Origin: Sphingobium sp. D43FB
GTDB taxonomy: Bacteria; Pseudomonadota; Alphaproteobacteria; Sphingomonadales; Sphingomonadaceae
Direction of reading: 5' to 3'
NCBI RefSeq assembly: GCF_002312805.1
Contig: NZ_NMUA01000001.1
Coordinates: 332,975 to 396,974 of the forward strand
DNA: 64,000 nucleotides
This document shows positions 33,729-42,526 of the stretch, one piece after another (position 1 is the stretch's first letter; each line of letters starts with the position of its first letter). The notes under the pieces were generated by a model. It saw only the letters and a list, made by a program, of their open reading frames with translations. It was not told where the DNA came from and ran no database searches. The translations under genes and the position numbers were made by a program.

Positions 33729-35309
33729 ATGGATATCAAGCGGCTGACCCCGGCCTTTGCCACCGCCCCGCAACTGACGCCGCACGATGTCGAACAGGCC
33801 GCGCGCGATGGCTTTCGCGCGATCATCTGCAACCGCCCCGATGGCGAGGAGGATGGCCAGCCGACCGCTGCGGACATCGGTGCGGTTGCCACAGCCGCTG
33901 GCCTCGCCTTCGCGCACATCCCCGTAACCCCCGGCGCGATGACCGATGCCGATGCGCAGGCGATGCGCCACGCGCTCGACACCCTCCCCGGCCCAGTGCT
34001 GGGCTATTGCCGGTCGGGCGCCCGCGCCGAAAAGCTGGCAGCGATGGCGGACGCACTGGTCGCCGGACAGGACGCCGCCTCTTATGATATCCTGATCATC
34101 GGCGGCGGCAGCGCCGGGATCGCCACGGCCGCCAGCATCCTCAAGCGCCGCCGGGGCATCCGCCTCGCCATCGTCGAACCGAGCGACGATCATTATTATC
34201 AGCCCGGCTGGACGATGGTGGGCGCGGGCGTGTTCGACAGCGGCATTACCCGGCGTAGCGAGGCGCACCTGATTCCGAGCGGCGCGACCTGGATCAAGGG
34301 ATCGGCCAATAGCTTCCTGCCCGATGACAAACAGGTGCTGCTCGATGACGGGCGGCGGATCGGCTATGGCGTGTTGATCGTCTGCCCCGGCATCAAGCTC
34401 GACTGGAACGCCATTCCGGGCCTCGCCGATGCGCTCGGCCATGATGGCGTCACGTCCAATTATCGCTACGATCTGGCCCCCTATACCCATCGCCTGGCCA
34501 AGGCGTTCAAGGGCGGACGCGCGCTCTTCACCCAGCCACCCATGCCGATCAAATGCGCGGGCGCCCCGCAAAAGGCGATGTATCTGTCCTGCCACCGCTG
34601 GGAAAAGGCGGGCGTGCTGGCGCAAAGCGACGTGCAGTTCCATACCGCCGGGCCAGCCTTGTTCGGGGTCGCCGCCTATGTTCCGGCGCTCATGGACTAT
34701 GTCGAACGCTACGGCATTCACCTTAACTTCGGGTCGAAGCTGGTGGAGATTGATGGCCCGGCCAAGACCGCCATTTTCGAGCAGGCGGACGGCGATGGCG
34801 TCAGGCGCGTGGCGGAACGCTATGACATGATCCATGTCGTCCCCCCGCAGGTCGCGCCCGACTTCATCCGCAACAGTCTGCTCGCCGCCCCATCCGGCTT
34901 CATCGCGGTGGACGAGGCGACGCTGCGCCACCCGCTCTACCCCGATATCTTCGCGCTGGGCGATGCCTGCTCCGCATCCAATGCCAAGACGATGGCCGCC
35001 GCGCGCAAGCAGGCACCGGTGGTCGCGGTGAACGCGCTGGCCGCGCTTGATGGCCATCCCCCGGTCGCCGCCTATGACGGCTATGGCAGTTGCCCGCTGA
35101 CCGTCGAGGCCGGCAAGATCGTGCTGGCCGAGTTCGGCTATGGCGGCAAATTGATGCCCAGCTTCCCCAACTGGCTGATCGACGGCACCCGCCCGTCGCG
35201 CCTGTCCTGGCTGCTCAAGGATACCATCCTGCCGCCAGTCTATTGGCATGGAATGCTCAAGGGCCGCGAGTGGATGGTCAAGCCCCAGCCGATCGAGTCG
35301 CAGTCATGA
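33729..35309 (+). CDS. DUF442 phosphatase-like domain fused to sulfide:quinone oxidoreductase-like protein
   Basis: A 526-residue fusion. Residues 1-115 are a DUF442/beta-lactamase-hydrolase-like domain, with active-site-like loop GYCRSGARAEKL (Cys94, Arg99), related to rhodanese and tyrosine phosphatase folds. Residues 118-526 are an SQR-type flavoprotein: FAD motif ILIIGGGSAG, HHYYQPGW-like DDHYYQPGWTMVG, cysteine segments PIKCAGAPQ and YLSC, and FALGDACS near the C-terminus. It should oxidise sulfide to persulfide with electrons going to quinone; the fused domain may transfer sulfane sulfur. AAGGAGG precedes the start. It overlaps TauE by four bases. Confidence 0.92.
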   Translation: MDIKRLTPAFATAPQLTPHDVEQAARDGFRAIICNRPDGEEDGQPTAADIGAVATAAGLAFAHIPVTPGAMTDADAQAMRHALDTLPGPVLGYCRSGARAEKLAAMADALVAGQDAASYDILIIGGGSAGIATAASILKRRRGIRLAIVEPSDDHYYQPGWTMVGAGVFDSGITRRSEAHLIPSGATWIKGSANSFLPDDKQVLLDDGRRIGYGVLIVCPGIKLDWNAIPGLADALGHDGVTSNYRYDLAPYTHRLAKAFKGGRALFTQPPMPIKCAGAPQKAMYLSCHRWEKAGVLAQSDVQFHTAGPALFGVAAYVPALMDYVERYGIHLNFGSKLVEIDGPAKTAIFEQADGDGVRRVAERYDMIHVVPPQVAPDFIRNSLLAAPSGFIAVDEATLRHPLYPDIFALGDACSASNAKTMAAARKQAPVVAVNALAALDGHPPVAAYDGYGSCPLTVEAGKIVLAEFGYGGKLMPSFPNWLIDGTRPSRLSWLLKDTILPPVYWHGMLKGREWMVKPQPIESQS

Positions 35310-36097
35310 TGGACCTGACCCAATATCTGCTGGGTGGCCTGTCGGGCAGCCTGGTCGGCTTCGTGCTGGGCCTGGTTGGCGGCGGCGGGTCCATCCTGGC
35401 CGTGCCGCTGATGGTCTATCTGGTCGGCGTGCCCAACCCGCATGTCGCCATCGGCACCAGCGCGCTCGCCGTTGCCATCAATGCCGCGACGGGCCTGGCC
35501 AGCCATGCCCGCGCCCATCATGTCAAATGGCGCTGCGGCGGCATCTATGCCGCAGCGGGCATCGTCGGTGCGCTCGCCGGATCGACCTTTGGCAAGATGG
35601 TGGATGGCGACAAATTGCTGGCCCTGTTCGCGCTCGTCATGCTGCTGGTCGGCGTGCTGATGCTCAAGGGGCGCGGCAATGCGGGTAATCCTGGCGCGGA
35701 ATGCAATCGCGAAAAAGCGCCCAAGGTGGTGGGCTATGGCCTTGGGTCGGGCTTGTTTTCTGGCTTTTTCGGCATTGGCGGCGGCTTCCTGATCGTGCCG
35801 GGTCTGGTCGCGTCGACCGGTATGCCGATGTTGATGGCGGTCGGCACCTCGCTCGTCGCCGTCACGGCGTTCGGCCTCACCACGGCGGCCAACTATGCCT
35901 TTTCCGGTCTGATCGACTGGCCGCTCGCGGCGGTGTTCGTGGCAGGCGGGGTCGTCGGCAGCGTCGGCGGCACGCGGCTGGCCGAGCGGCTGGGGGCCAA
36001 GACCGGGCGGCTGACCACCGTCTTTGCGATCCTGATCTTCGTCGTCGCCCTCTACATGCTCTGGCGCAGCGCGGCTGCCTTCGTGCCTGGCCTCTGA
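35306..36097 (+). CDS. TauE/SafE-family sulfite exporter
   Basis: A 263-residue membrane protein with about eight helices. The family repeats GLVGGGGSILAVPLMVYLVG and FFGIGGGFLIVPGL (one per half) are present. It is thought to export sulfite or related anions made by persulfide dioxygenase, so it suits the end of this operon. ATG 35306 gives an ATGA overlap with the SQR stop; an alternative ATG lies at 35309. Confidence 0.92.
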   Translation: MMDLTQYLLGGLSGSLVGFVLGLVGGGGSILAVPLMVYLVGVPNPHVAIGTSALAVAINAATGLASHARAHHVKWRCGGIYAAAGIVGALAGSTFGKMVDGDKLLALFALVMLLVGVLMLKGRGNAGNPGAECNREKAPKVVGYGLGSGLFSGFFGIGGGFLIVPGLVASTGMPMLMAVGTSLVAVTAFGLTTAANYAFSGLIDWPLAAVFVAGGVVGSVGGTRLAERLGAKTGRLTTVFAILIFVVALYMLWRSAAAFVPGL

Positions 36098-36160
36098 CAA
36101 TCTGACCTATCTCTTTATCCCTGCCCATCTGGTACAAGATCGGGCGAAAGGACATTTCCA

Positions 36161-37564
36161 ATGTTCGACTCCTTAGACGCCCTGATCCTCGCCCGCGCCC
36201 AGTTCGCCTTCACGGTGAGCTTCCATTTTCTCTTCCCGGCCTTTTCGATCGGCCTCGCCAGTTTCCTGATGGTGCTGGAGGGGCTGTGGCTCGCCACCGG
36301 CAAGGGCGTCTATGCCAATCTCTTCCGCTACTGGCTCAAAATCTTCGCCGTCGTCTTCGCCATGGGCGTCGTGTCGGGCATCGTCATGTCCTATCAGTTC
36401 GGCACCAACTGGTCGGTCTTCTCCGACAAGGCGGGGCCGGTCATCGGGCCGCTCATGGCCTATGAAGTGCTGACCGCCTTCTTCCTGGAGGCCGGGTTCC
36501 TGGGTGTCATGCTGTTCGGCATCAACAAGGTCGGGCGCAAGCTGCATTTCACCGCCACCTGCGCGGTCGCCATCGGCACCTTCATCTCCGCCTTCTGGAT
36601 ATTGTCGGTCAATAGCTGGATGCAGACGCCGACCGGTTACGAGATCGGCACCAACGGCCAGTTCCTGCCCGGTCCCAGCTGGATGGCGATCATCTTCAAC
36701 CCCAGCTTCCCCTATCGGCTGGTCCACACCGTCCTGGCCGCCTATCTGACCACGGCCTTTGCGGTCGGCGGCGTGGGGGCCTGGCATCTGCTCAAGGACC
36801 GGACCAACCCCGGCGCGCGGACCATGTTCTCCATGGCGATGTGGATGGCGGCGATCGTCGCGCCGATCCAGATTTTCGCGGGCGACATGCACGGTCTCAA
36901 CACGCTGGAGCATCAGCCGGTCAAGGTGATGGCGATGGAAGGCCATTATGACAGCCATCCCGATGGCGCGCCGCTGATCCTGTTCGGCATCCCCGACAGC
37001 GCCAACAAGCGGGTCGATTATGCTGTCTCCATTCCCAAGGCATCGTCGCTGATCCTCAAGCATGATCTCAATGCGCCGATGAAGGGGCTCGACACCGTGC
37101 CGGAAGCCGATCAGCCGCCGGTCGGGATCGTCTTCTGGGCGTTTCGCGTCATGGTCGGCATCGGCTTTGCGATGCTGGGGCTGGGCCTGTGGAGCCTGAT
37201 CGCGCGCTGGCGCGGCAAGCTGCATGACTGGCCGTGGCTGCATCGCGCTGCGCTATTGCTGGGGCCTTCCGGGTTCGTCGCCGTGCTGGCGGGATGGATC
37301 GTGACCGAAGTCGGGCGGCAGCCTTTCACCGTCTATGGCCTGCTCCGCACCGCGCAAAGCGCCTCGCCACTGGATGCGCCCGCCGTCGCGGCATCGCTGC
37401 TGGCCTTCGTCATCGTCTATTTCAGCGTCTTCGGCATGGGCATCTGGTATCTGCTGCACTTGATGAAGAAGCCGCCCGAAGCGCATGAAAGCACGCTGGA
37501 CGGTGCGCCGATCCGCACCGCCGGCATAACCCCCGCACCCGCCATCGAAGGAGGCGACGCATGA
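36161..37564 (+). CDS. cydA: Cytochrome bd ubiquinol oxidase subunit I, cyanide-insensitive type
   Basis: A 467-residue quinol oxidase subunit with nine or so helices. Haem b595/d ligand His22 is in FTVSFHFLFPAFSIG; the haem b558 histidine is in FPYRLVHTVLAAYL. The Q-loop following GDMHGLNTLEHQP is short, as in cyanide-insensitive (CioA) enzymes and unlike long-loop E. coli CydA. It is separated from the sulfide genes by 63 bases. The bd oxidases resist sulfide, so its position beside the SQR operon makes functional sense. Confidence 0.95.
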   Translation: MFDSLDALILARAQFAFTVSFHFLFPAFSIGLASFLMVLEGLWLATGKGVYANLFRYWLKIFAVVFAMGVVSGIVMSYQFGTNWSVFSDKAGPVIGPLMAYEVLTAFFLEAGFLGVMLFGINKVGRKLHFTATCAVAIGTFISAFWILSVNSWMQTPTGYEIGTNGQFLPGPSWMAIIFNPSFPYRLVHTVLAAYLTTAFAVGGVGAWHLLKDRTNPGARTMFSMAMWMAAIVAPIQIFAGDMHGLNTLEHQPVKVMAMEGHYDSHPDGAPLILFGIPDSANKRVDYAVSIPKASSLILKHDLNAPMKGLDTVPEADQPPVGIVFWAFRVMVGIGFAMLGLGLWSLIARWRGKLHDWPWLHRAALLLGPSGFVAVLAGWIVTEVGRQPFTVYGLLRTAQSASPLDAPAVAASLLAFVIVYFSVFGMGIWYLLHLMKKPPEAHESTLDGAPIRTAGITPAPAIEGGDA

Positions 37565-38559
37565 TCGACCTGACCGTCATCTGGGCTGCCATCATCGGCT
37601 TTGCGATCATCGCCTATGTCGTGATGGACGGGTTCGACCTCGGCATCGGCCTGCTCTTCCCGCTGTTCAAGGTGGGCAAGGATCGCGACACTGCGATGAA
37701 CAGCATCGCGCCGGTGTGGGATGGCAATGAAACCTGGCTGGTGCTGGGCGGCGGCGGGCTGCTCGCGGCCTTTCCGCTGGCCTATGCCATCATCCTGCCC
37801 GCCCTTTATGCGCCGTTAATCGCCATGCTGCTCGGCCTCGTGCTGCGCGGCGTCGCGTTCGAGTTTCGCTGGCGCGATCCGGCGCACCGCGCCTGGTGGG
37901 ACCGCGCCTTCACCGGCGGGTCCGCCGTCGCCACCTTTGCCCAAGGGATTGCATTGGGTGCCTTGCTGCAGGGCATCAGTGTCGAAGGCCGCGCTTATTC
38001 GGGCGGCTGGTGGGAATGGCTCTCGCCCTTCTCGCTGCTCACCGGCCTTGGCCTGATGGTCGGCTATGCGCTGCTGGGCGCCTGCTGGCTCAACTGGAAG
38101 ACCGAGGGCGGCTTGCAGCGTCAGGCCGTGACCTATGCCGGGCGGCTGGGCATCGTCATGCTGGTCGTGATCGGCGCGGTCAGCCTGGCCACGCTGACGC
38201 TGGAGGGCAGCTACCAAAGCCGCTGGCTGGCATGGCCCGGCGTGCTGGCCACCGCGCAAGTGCCGCTGGCGACGATCATCGTCACCGCGCTCTTCTACCG
38301 CAGCCTTTCCCAACGCAAGGATGCGCAGCCCTTCCTCTGGGCGCTCGCCCTGTTCGGCCTGTGCCTGCTCGGCCTTGGCATCTCGATCTGGCCCTATGTC
38401 ATCCCGGAACGCGTCACCATCTGGGAAGCCGCCGCCCCCTATCGCAGCCAGCTCTTCATGCTGGTCGGCGGCGCGGTACTCGTCCCGATCATCCTCGCCT
38501 ACACCGCCTGGGCCTATTGGGTGTTCCGCGGCAAGGTCGGCAGCGATGGCTATCACTGA
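37561..38559 (+). CDS. cydB: Cytochrome bd ubiquinol oxidase subunit II
   Basis: A 332-residue membrane subunit. It shows the CydB landmarks VMDGFDLGIG near the N-terminus, PVWDGNETWLVLGGGGL, and RGVAFEFRWR. Eight or nine helices are apparent. It begins inside the last codon of subunit I (ATGA overlap) and its stop overlaps the tiny accessory gene, so all three are translationally coupled. Confidence 0.95.
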   Translation: MIDLTVIWAAIIGFAIIAYVVMDGFDLGIGLLFPLFKVGKDRDTAMNSIAPVWDGNETWLVLGGGGLLAAFPLAYAIILPALYAPLIAMLLGLVLRGVAFEFRWRDPAHRAWWDRAFTGGSAVATFAQGIALGALLQGISVEGRAYSGGWWEWLSPFSLLTGLGLMVGYALLGACWLNWKTEGGLQRQAVTYAGRLGIVMLVVIGAVSLATLTLEGSYQSRWLAWPGVLATAQVPLATIIVTALFYRSLSQRKDAQPFLWALALFGLCLLGLGISIWPYVIPERVTIWEAAAPYRSQLFMLVGGAVLVPIILAYTAWAYWVFRGKVGSDGYH

Positions 38560-38663
38560 TGCGTAAACAGCTACGCCAAATCGGCTGGTTCATCGGCATC
38601 TGGGCCGCAAGCATCGCAGCCCTTGGGCTGCTGTCCTTAGCCCTGCGCCACTGGCTGCTCTGA
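38559..38663 (+). CDS. DUF2474/CydX-like small subunit of bd oxidase
   Basis: A 34-residue single-helix membrane protein (MRKQLRQIGWFIGIWAAS at its start). Its ATG shares the A of the cydB TGA stop (TGATG). Small proteins of this type sit after cioAB genes and are annotated DUF2474; by analogy with CydX they stabilise the haem centre. Its last 27 bases overlap the 3' end of cobA on the opposite strand. Confidence 0.85.
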   Translation: MRKQLRQIGWFIGIWAASIAALGLLSLALRHWLL

Positions 38664-39467
38664 TCGGGCGACCGAGTCGCGCTCCAGTGCGCAAGAGTGC
38701 TGCTGGCTTTGAATACCGGCCTGAGATTTCGCGCTGGCGACCGCCTCACCGATCAGCAGCAAAGTCGGATCATCATCGCTGATCGTCTGGACCAGGAAGG
38801 CCAGCATGGACAGCCTGCCCCGGATCAGCCTTTCGCTGGGCAGCGAAACATTCACCGCCACCATCACCGGCGTTTCCGGGTCGCGCCCCGCCGCGATCAA
38901 TGATCGGGCAATCTCGCCCGCCGCCGCCCGGCCCATATAGATGCCGATCGTTCCGCCCGGCTGCGCCAGCGCGGCCCAGTCGAGCTTCAACGGTTCGCCT
39001 GCCTTCAAATGCGCCGTCACCAGCGTCAGCCCGCGCGCCTTGCCGCGCAAGGTGAGCGAGGCATGGCCGCTCGCCGCCGCCGCGCTCGCCGTCGTGATGC
39101 CGGGGCAGATCCGCACCCGCACGCCGCCTTCGCCCAGATGCGCCATCTCCTCCGCCGACCGGCCGAAGATCGACGGGTCGCCGCCTTTCAGCCGCACGAC
39201 ACGCTTGCCCGCGCGGGCTGCGGCCAGCAGCAGGTCGTTGATGCTCTCCTGTTGCTTACTGTGCCGCCCGGAACGCTTGCCGACGCTAACGCGCTCGACC
39301 CCAGCGGGGATCATGTCCAGCACGCCCGGCCCCACCAGCGCATCGTAAAAAACGATGTCCGCCGCGCCGATCAGCTTTTCCGCCTTGCGCGTCAGCAGGT
39401 CCGGGTCGCCCGGCCCGGCGCCCACCAGCCAGACGTCACCCGGCGCGATCAGGTCATTCGGCTGCAT
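38637..39467 (-). CDS. cobA: Uroporphyrinogen-III C-methyltransferase
   Basis: A 276-residue SAM-dependent methyltransferase making precorrin-2, the precursor of sirohaem needed by NirB. Motifs present are VWLVGAGPGDPDLLT, YDALVG, KRSGRHSKQQESIN, VRLKGGDPSIFGR and VRICPGITTASAAAA. ATG 39467 follows CAGGAG. The gene begins 14 bases inside the end of nasA and is the last gene of the nitrate operon. There is no CysG-type dehydrogenase/ferrochelatase domain, so another enzyme must complete sirohaem. The C-terminal tail after TLLLIGEAV is variable. Confidence 0.94.
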   Translation of the reverse strand: MQPNDLIAPGDVWLVGAGPGDPDLLTRKAEKLIGAADIVFYDALVGPGVLDMIPAGVERVSVGKRSGRHSKQQESINDLLLAAARAGKRVVRLKGGDPSIFGRSAEEMAHLGEGGVRVRICPGITTASAAAASGHASLTLRGKARGLTLVTAHLKAGEPLKLDWAALAQPGGTIGIYMGRAAAGEIARSLIAAGRDPETPVMVAVNVSLPSERLIRGRLSMLAFLVQTISDDDPTLLLIGEAVASAKSQAGIQSQQHSCALERDSVARSEQPVAQG

Positions 39468-42063
39468 GCAACGTCTCCTGCGAAGTCTGGACGAGAATAT
39501 TGGCCAGCGCGGGACGGCATGACCCGCAATTGGTCCCCGCGCCGATCGCCGCGCCGATCGCGGGCACATCGACCAGACGCTGGTCGCGGATCGCCGCGAC
39601 GATCTGGTTGAGGCCGATGTCGAAGCAGACGCACACCACCGCGCCCTTGTCGGGCTGACTGCCCGGCCCGCGTGCCGCCAGCACGGACGCGCCCACGCCC
39701 TCGACCGCGAGTTGCCCGATCAGCCAGTCGCGGGTCGGCAACAGGCCGCTGCGCGTCACGATCAGCACGCCCGCGAGTTTCCCTTCGCGGATGATCGCGA
39801 CGCGGCGGGTGCCGCGCGTCTGGTCGATCGCCTCGACCCTTTCGCCTTTGGGCAGGCAGGCTTCCAGCCGCGCCGGATCGCCATTGCCCGCCACTTCATA
39901 GAGCGCGCCGCCCGGCACCGTGATCCGCGTGGCCCACAGGCATGGCACGCGCACGGGTTCGGCCCCGCGCAGGATGAGAAAGCCTTTCCATTCGGTCGCT
40001 TGCCTTTCGACCCGGACGGGGGTGGATTTGAACCCCGGCTGGCCAGAATGGGGATCGACCAGCGGGCGCGGCAACAAGCCGGTGCGGCCGCCGCTCGATT
40101 GCTGATCGGTCCAGTGGATCGGGGTGAAGACTTCACCGGGGCGCTGCCCGTCGCTGATCCGCGCGCGGAACAGGCTCTCCCCCTGCGCCGTCGATACCCG
40201 CGCCAAATCGCCATCCGCGATACTCAACGCCGTCGCGTCGCGCGGATGCAGTTCGACCAAAGGCTCCTCGCGATGCCGCGCCAGTTTCGGCGACAGGCCG
40301 GTGCGCGTCATCGTATGCCATTGGTCGCGATAGCGGCCGGTGTTGAGCGTCATCGGCCAGCCGCGCAGCGGTCCCTGCAACGCCATCTGCGTCACCGGCA
40401 CCAGCCGCGCCTTGCCATCGGGTGTTGGAAACCGCCCGTCTGCAAAAGGCATCCCGCCCCAGCGGAAAGGTGCCATCGCTGCATAGGCGTCATTGCCGAT
40501 CGTCGCCTGCGCACGCAGGTTGAGCAGCCGTGCGCCATCATTCTGATAAGCGGTCAGCCGCGCATGTTCGCGCCAGATGTCGGCGGGCCGGTCATAGGCG
40601 AAGGCGTTGCGCCACCCCATCCGCCGCGCGACCTGCGTGACGATCCACCAGTCGGGCTTGGCCTCGCCGGGCAACGGCAGCAGCGCGCGTTGGCGGCTGA
40701 TCGTGCGGTCGGAGTTGGTGACGGTCCCGTCCTTCTCGCCCCAGGCGGCGGCGGGCAGGCGGACATGGGCGTGAACGGCGGTATCGGTAGTCGCTATCAC
40801 ATCCGACACGACCACGAACGGGCAGGCTTCCAGCGCCGCGCGCACACGCCCCGCATCCGGCATCGAGACGGCGGGGTTGGTGGCCATCACCCACAGCGCC
40901 TTGATCCGCCCCTCGTCGATCGCGCGAAACAGGTCGACGGCCTTCAGCCCCGGCTTGGTCGCCACGTTCGGCGCGGCCCAGAAACGCCCGACCCGGGCGA
41001 CATTGTCGGGCGCGAAATCCATATGCGCCGCCAGCGTCGTCGCCAGCCCGCCGACCTCACGCCCACCCATGGCATTGGGCTGGCCCGTGATCGAGAAAGG
41101 CGCGGCACCGGGCTTGCCGATGCGGCCGGTGGCGAGGTGGACGTTGATGATCGCATTGACCTGATCCGTGCCCCGGATCGACTGGTTGATCCCCTGGCTG
41201 AACAGCGTGACAGTGCGCGGGGTCGCGGCGAACATCTCGTAAAATTGCTGCAATTCGGCAGGCAGCAGGTCGCACGCCTTGGCCGTCGTCCACAAATCAT
41301 GGCCCGCGCGGATCGCTTCCCAGAAGCCATCAGGCGCAGCAACGCGATCGCGCAGAAAGTCCCCATCCAGCAACCCGGCCTGATCCATCCAGGCCAGCAA
41401 CCCGTTCATCAGCGCCACGTCGCTGCCGGGCTTCAAGGCAAGATGCAGGTCCGCCCCTTCGCAGCTTTCGGTGCGACGCGGGTCGATCACCACCAGCTTG
41501 GTGCCACGCGCGGCGCGCGCCGCCTGTATCCGCTGATAGACGACCGGATGGCACCAGGCGGTGTTGGAGCCAACGAGGACGATCAAGTCCGCCTCGTCCA
41601 GATCGTCATAGCTGGCAGGCACGACATCTTCGCCAAACGCGCGCATGTGCCCCGCCACGGCGCTCGACATGCACAGGCGGCTATTGGTGTCGATATTGGC
41701 CGACCCGAAAAACCCCTTCATCAGCTTGTTGGCGACATAATAATCTTCGGTCAGCAACTGGCCGGAGACGTAGAAGGCGACGCTGTCCGGGCCATGCTTG
41801 GCGATCGTCTCGCGAAAGCGCTTCGCCACAAGGTCCAGCGCCTTGTCCCAGCTTGCCCGCTTGTCGCCGATCATCGGATGAAGCAGCCGCCCCTCCAGCC
41901 CGACCGTCTCGCCCAGATGCGTGCCCTTGGAACAAAGCTTGCCGCCATTGGCCGGATGCGCCGCATCCCCCGCAATCGTTACGGCACGCGGCCCGGTCGG
42001 CGTCGCGGAGATACCGCAACCGACACCGCAATAGGCGCAGGTGGTGCGGATAGGGTTGGTCAT
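39454..42063 (-). CDS. nasA: Assimilatory nitrate reductase catalytic subunit
   Basis: An 869-residue cytoplasmic molybdopterin enzyme reducing nitrate to nitrite. The N-terminal 4Fe-4S motif is C-x2-C-x3-C then a distant Cys (CAYCGVGC, KLCSKG). Mo-bis-MGD domains follow, and a C-terminal BFD-like 2Fe-2S domain (CVCFDIG, NCGSCRPAL), as in the NasA group that takes electrons from a reductase or ferredoxin. Length agrees with that group. It is cotranscribed with nirBD upstream, though a palindromic repeat fills the 121-base gap. Confidence 0.95.
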   Translation of the reverse strand: MTNPIRTTCAYCGVGCGISATPTGPRAVTIAGDAAHPANGGKLCSKGTHLGETVGLEGRLLHPMIGDKRASWDKALDLVAKRFRETIAKHGPDSVAFYVSGQLLTEDYYVANKLMKGFFGSANIDTNSRLCMSSAVAGHMRAFGEDVVPASYDDLDEADLIVLVGSNTAWCHPVVYQRIQAARAARGTKLVVIDPRRTESCEGADLHLALKPGSDVALMNGLLAWMDQAGLLDGDFLRDRVAAPDGFWEAIRAGHDLWTTAKACDLLPAELQQFYEMFAATPRTVTLFSQGINQSIRGTDQVNAIINVHLATGRIGKPGAAPFSITGQPNAMGGREVGGLATTLAAHMDFAPDNVARVGRFWAAPNVATKPGLKAVDLFRAIDEGRIKALWVMATNPAVSMPDAGRVRAALEACPFVVVSDVIATTDTAVHAHVRLPAAAWGEKDGTVTNSDRTISRQRALLPLPGEAKPDWWIVTQVARRMGWRNAFAYDRPADIWREHARLTAYQNDGARLLNLRAQATIGNDAYAAMAPFRWGGMPFADGRFPTPDGKARLVPVTQMALQGPLRGWPMTLNTGRYRDQWHTMTRTGLSPKLARHREEPLVELHPRDATALSIADGDLARVSTAQGESLFRARISDGQRPGEVFTPIHWTDQQSSGGRTGLLPRPLVDPHSGQPGFKSTPVRVERQATEWKGFLILRGAEPVRVPCLWATRITVPGGALYEVAGNGDPARLEACLPKGERVEAIDQTRGTRRVAIIREGKLAGVLIVTRSGLLPTRDWLIGQLAVEGVGASVLAARGPGSQPDKGAVVCVCFDIGLNQIVAAIRDQRLVDVPAIGAAIGAGTNCGSCRPALANILVQTSQETLHAAE

Positions 42064-42068
42064 TATAG

Positions 42069-42167
42069 CCCCTCCCCTTCAGGGGAGGGGTTGGGGTGGG
42101 GGCCTGCCCCAAGCATCAGGCCAAGACGATAGCCCCCACCCCCGGCCCCTCCCATGAAAGGGAGGGG
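42069..42167. repeat. Composite palindromic repeat between nirD and nasA
   Basis: CCCCTCCCCT (42069-42078) pairs with AGGGGAGGGG (42081-42090). CCCCTCCC (42146-42153) pairs with GGGAGGGG (42160-42167). GGGGTGGGGG (42094-42103) pairs with CCCCCACCCC (42133-42142). The three stems form a cruciform-like unit inside an operon, where it could affect mRNA decay or termination. Confidence 0.8.
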
Positions 42168-42184
42168 TGATTTCAGTTCGACCT

Positions 42185-42526
42185 TCACGCCGCGCGCTTC
42201 CCGATGACGGCATCGCGCAACAGGAAGATGCGCCCGGCATCGACCTTGAGCGGGATCACCGGCACGCATCCCTTATCCTCGCCCAACGCCTCGCCAGTCT
42301 TGAGTGAGATGTTCCAATTGTGCAGCGGGCAAGTGACGACCCCGCCATGCACGATCCCCTGGCTGAGCGGCCCCTGCTTATGCGGGCAGCGATTGACGAG
42401 GGCATGGAAATCGCCGCTGGTGGTGCGGAAGATCGCAATCTCCTCGCCGCCCAGCACTGGCAGGGTGCGGGCATTGCCCGGCGTGATCTGATCCACCGAG
42501 CCGATATCGAGCCAGTCTCCGGTCAT
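42185..42526 (-). CDS. nirD: Assimilatory nitrite reductase small subunit
   Basis: A 113-residue Rieske-like subunit of NADH-dependent nitrite reductase. It carries the 2Fe-2S pattern C-x-H and C-x2-H: CPHKQGPLSQG and CPLHNWNISLKTG. The start overlaps the nirB stop (ATGA at 42523-42526 region), so it is coupled to nirB. Confidence 0.94.
   Translation of the reverse strand: MTGDWLDIGSVDQITPGNARTLPVLGGEEIAIFRTTSGDFHALVNRCPHKQGPLSQGIVHGGVVTCPLHNWNISLKTGEALGEDKGCVPVIPLKVDAGRIFLLRDAVIGKRAA

Noticed and set aside
39712..42132. An 806-codon open frame on the plus strand
   Set aside because: Antisense to nasA, which has all its cofactor motifs; no RBS or homology supports the opposite frame.
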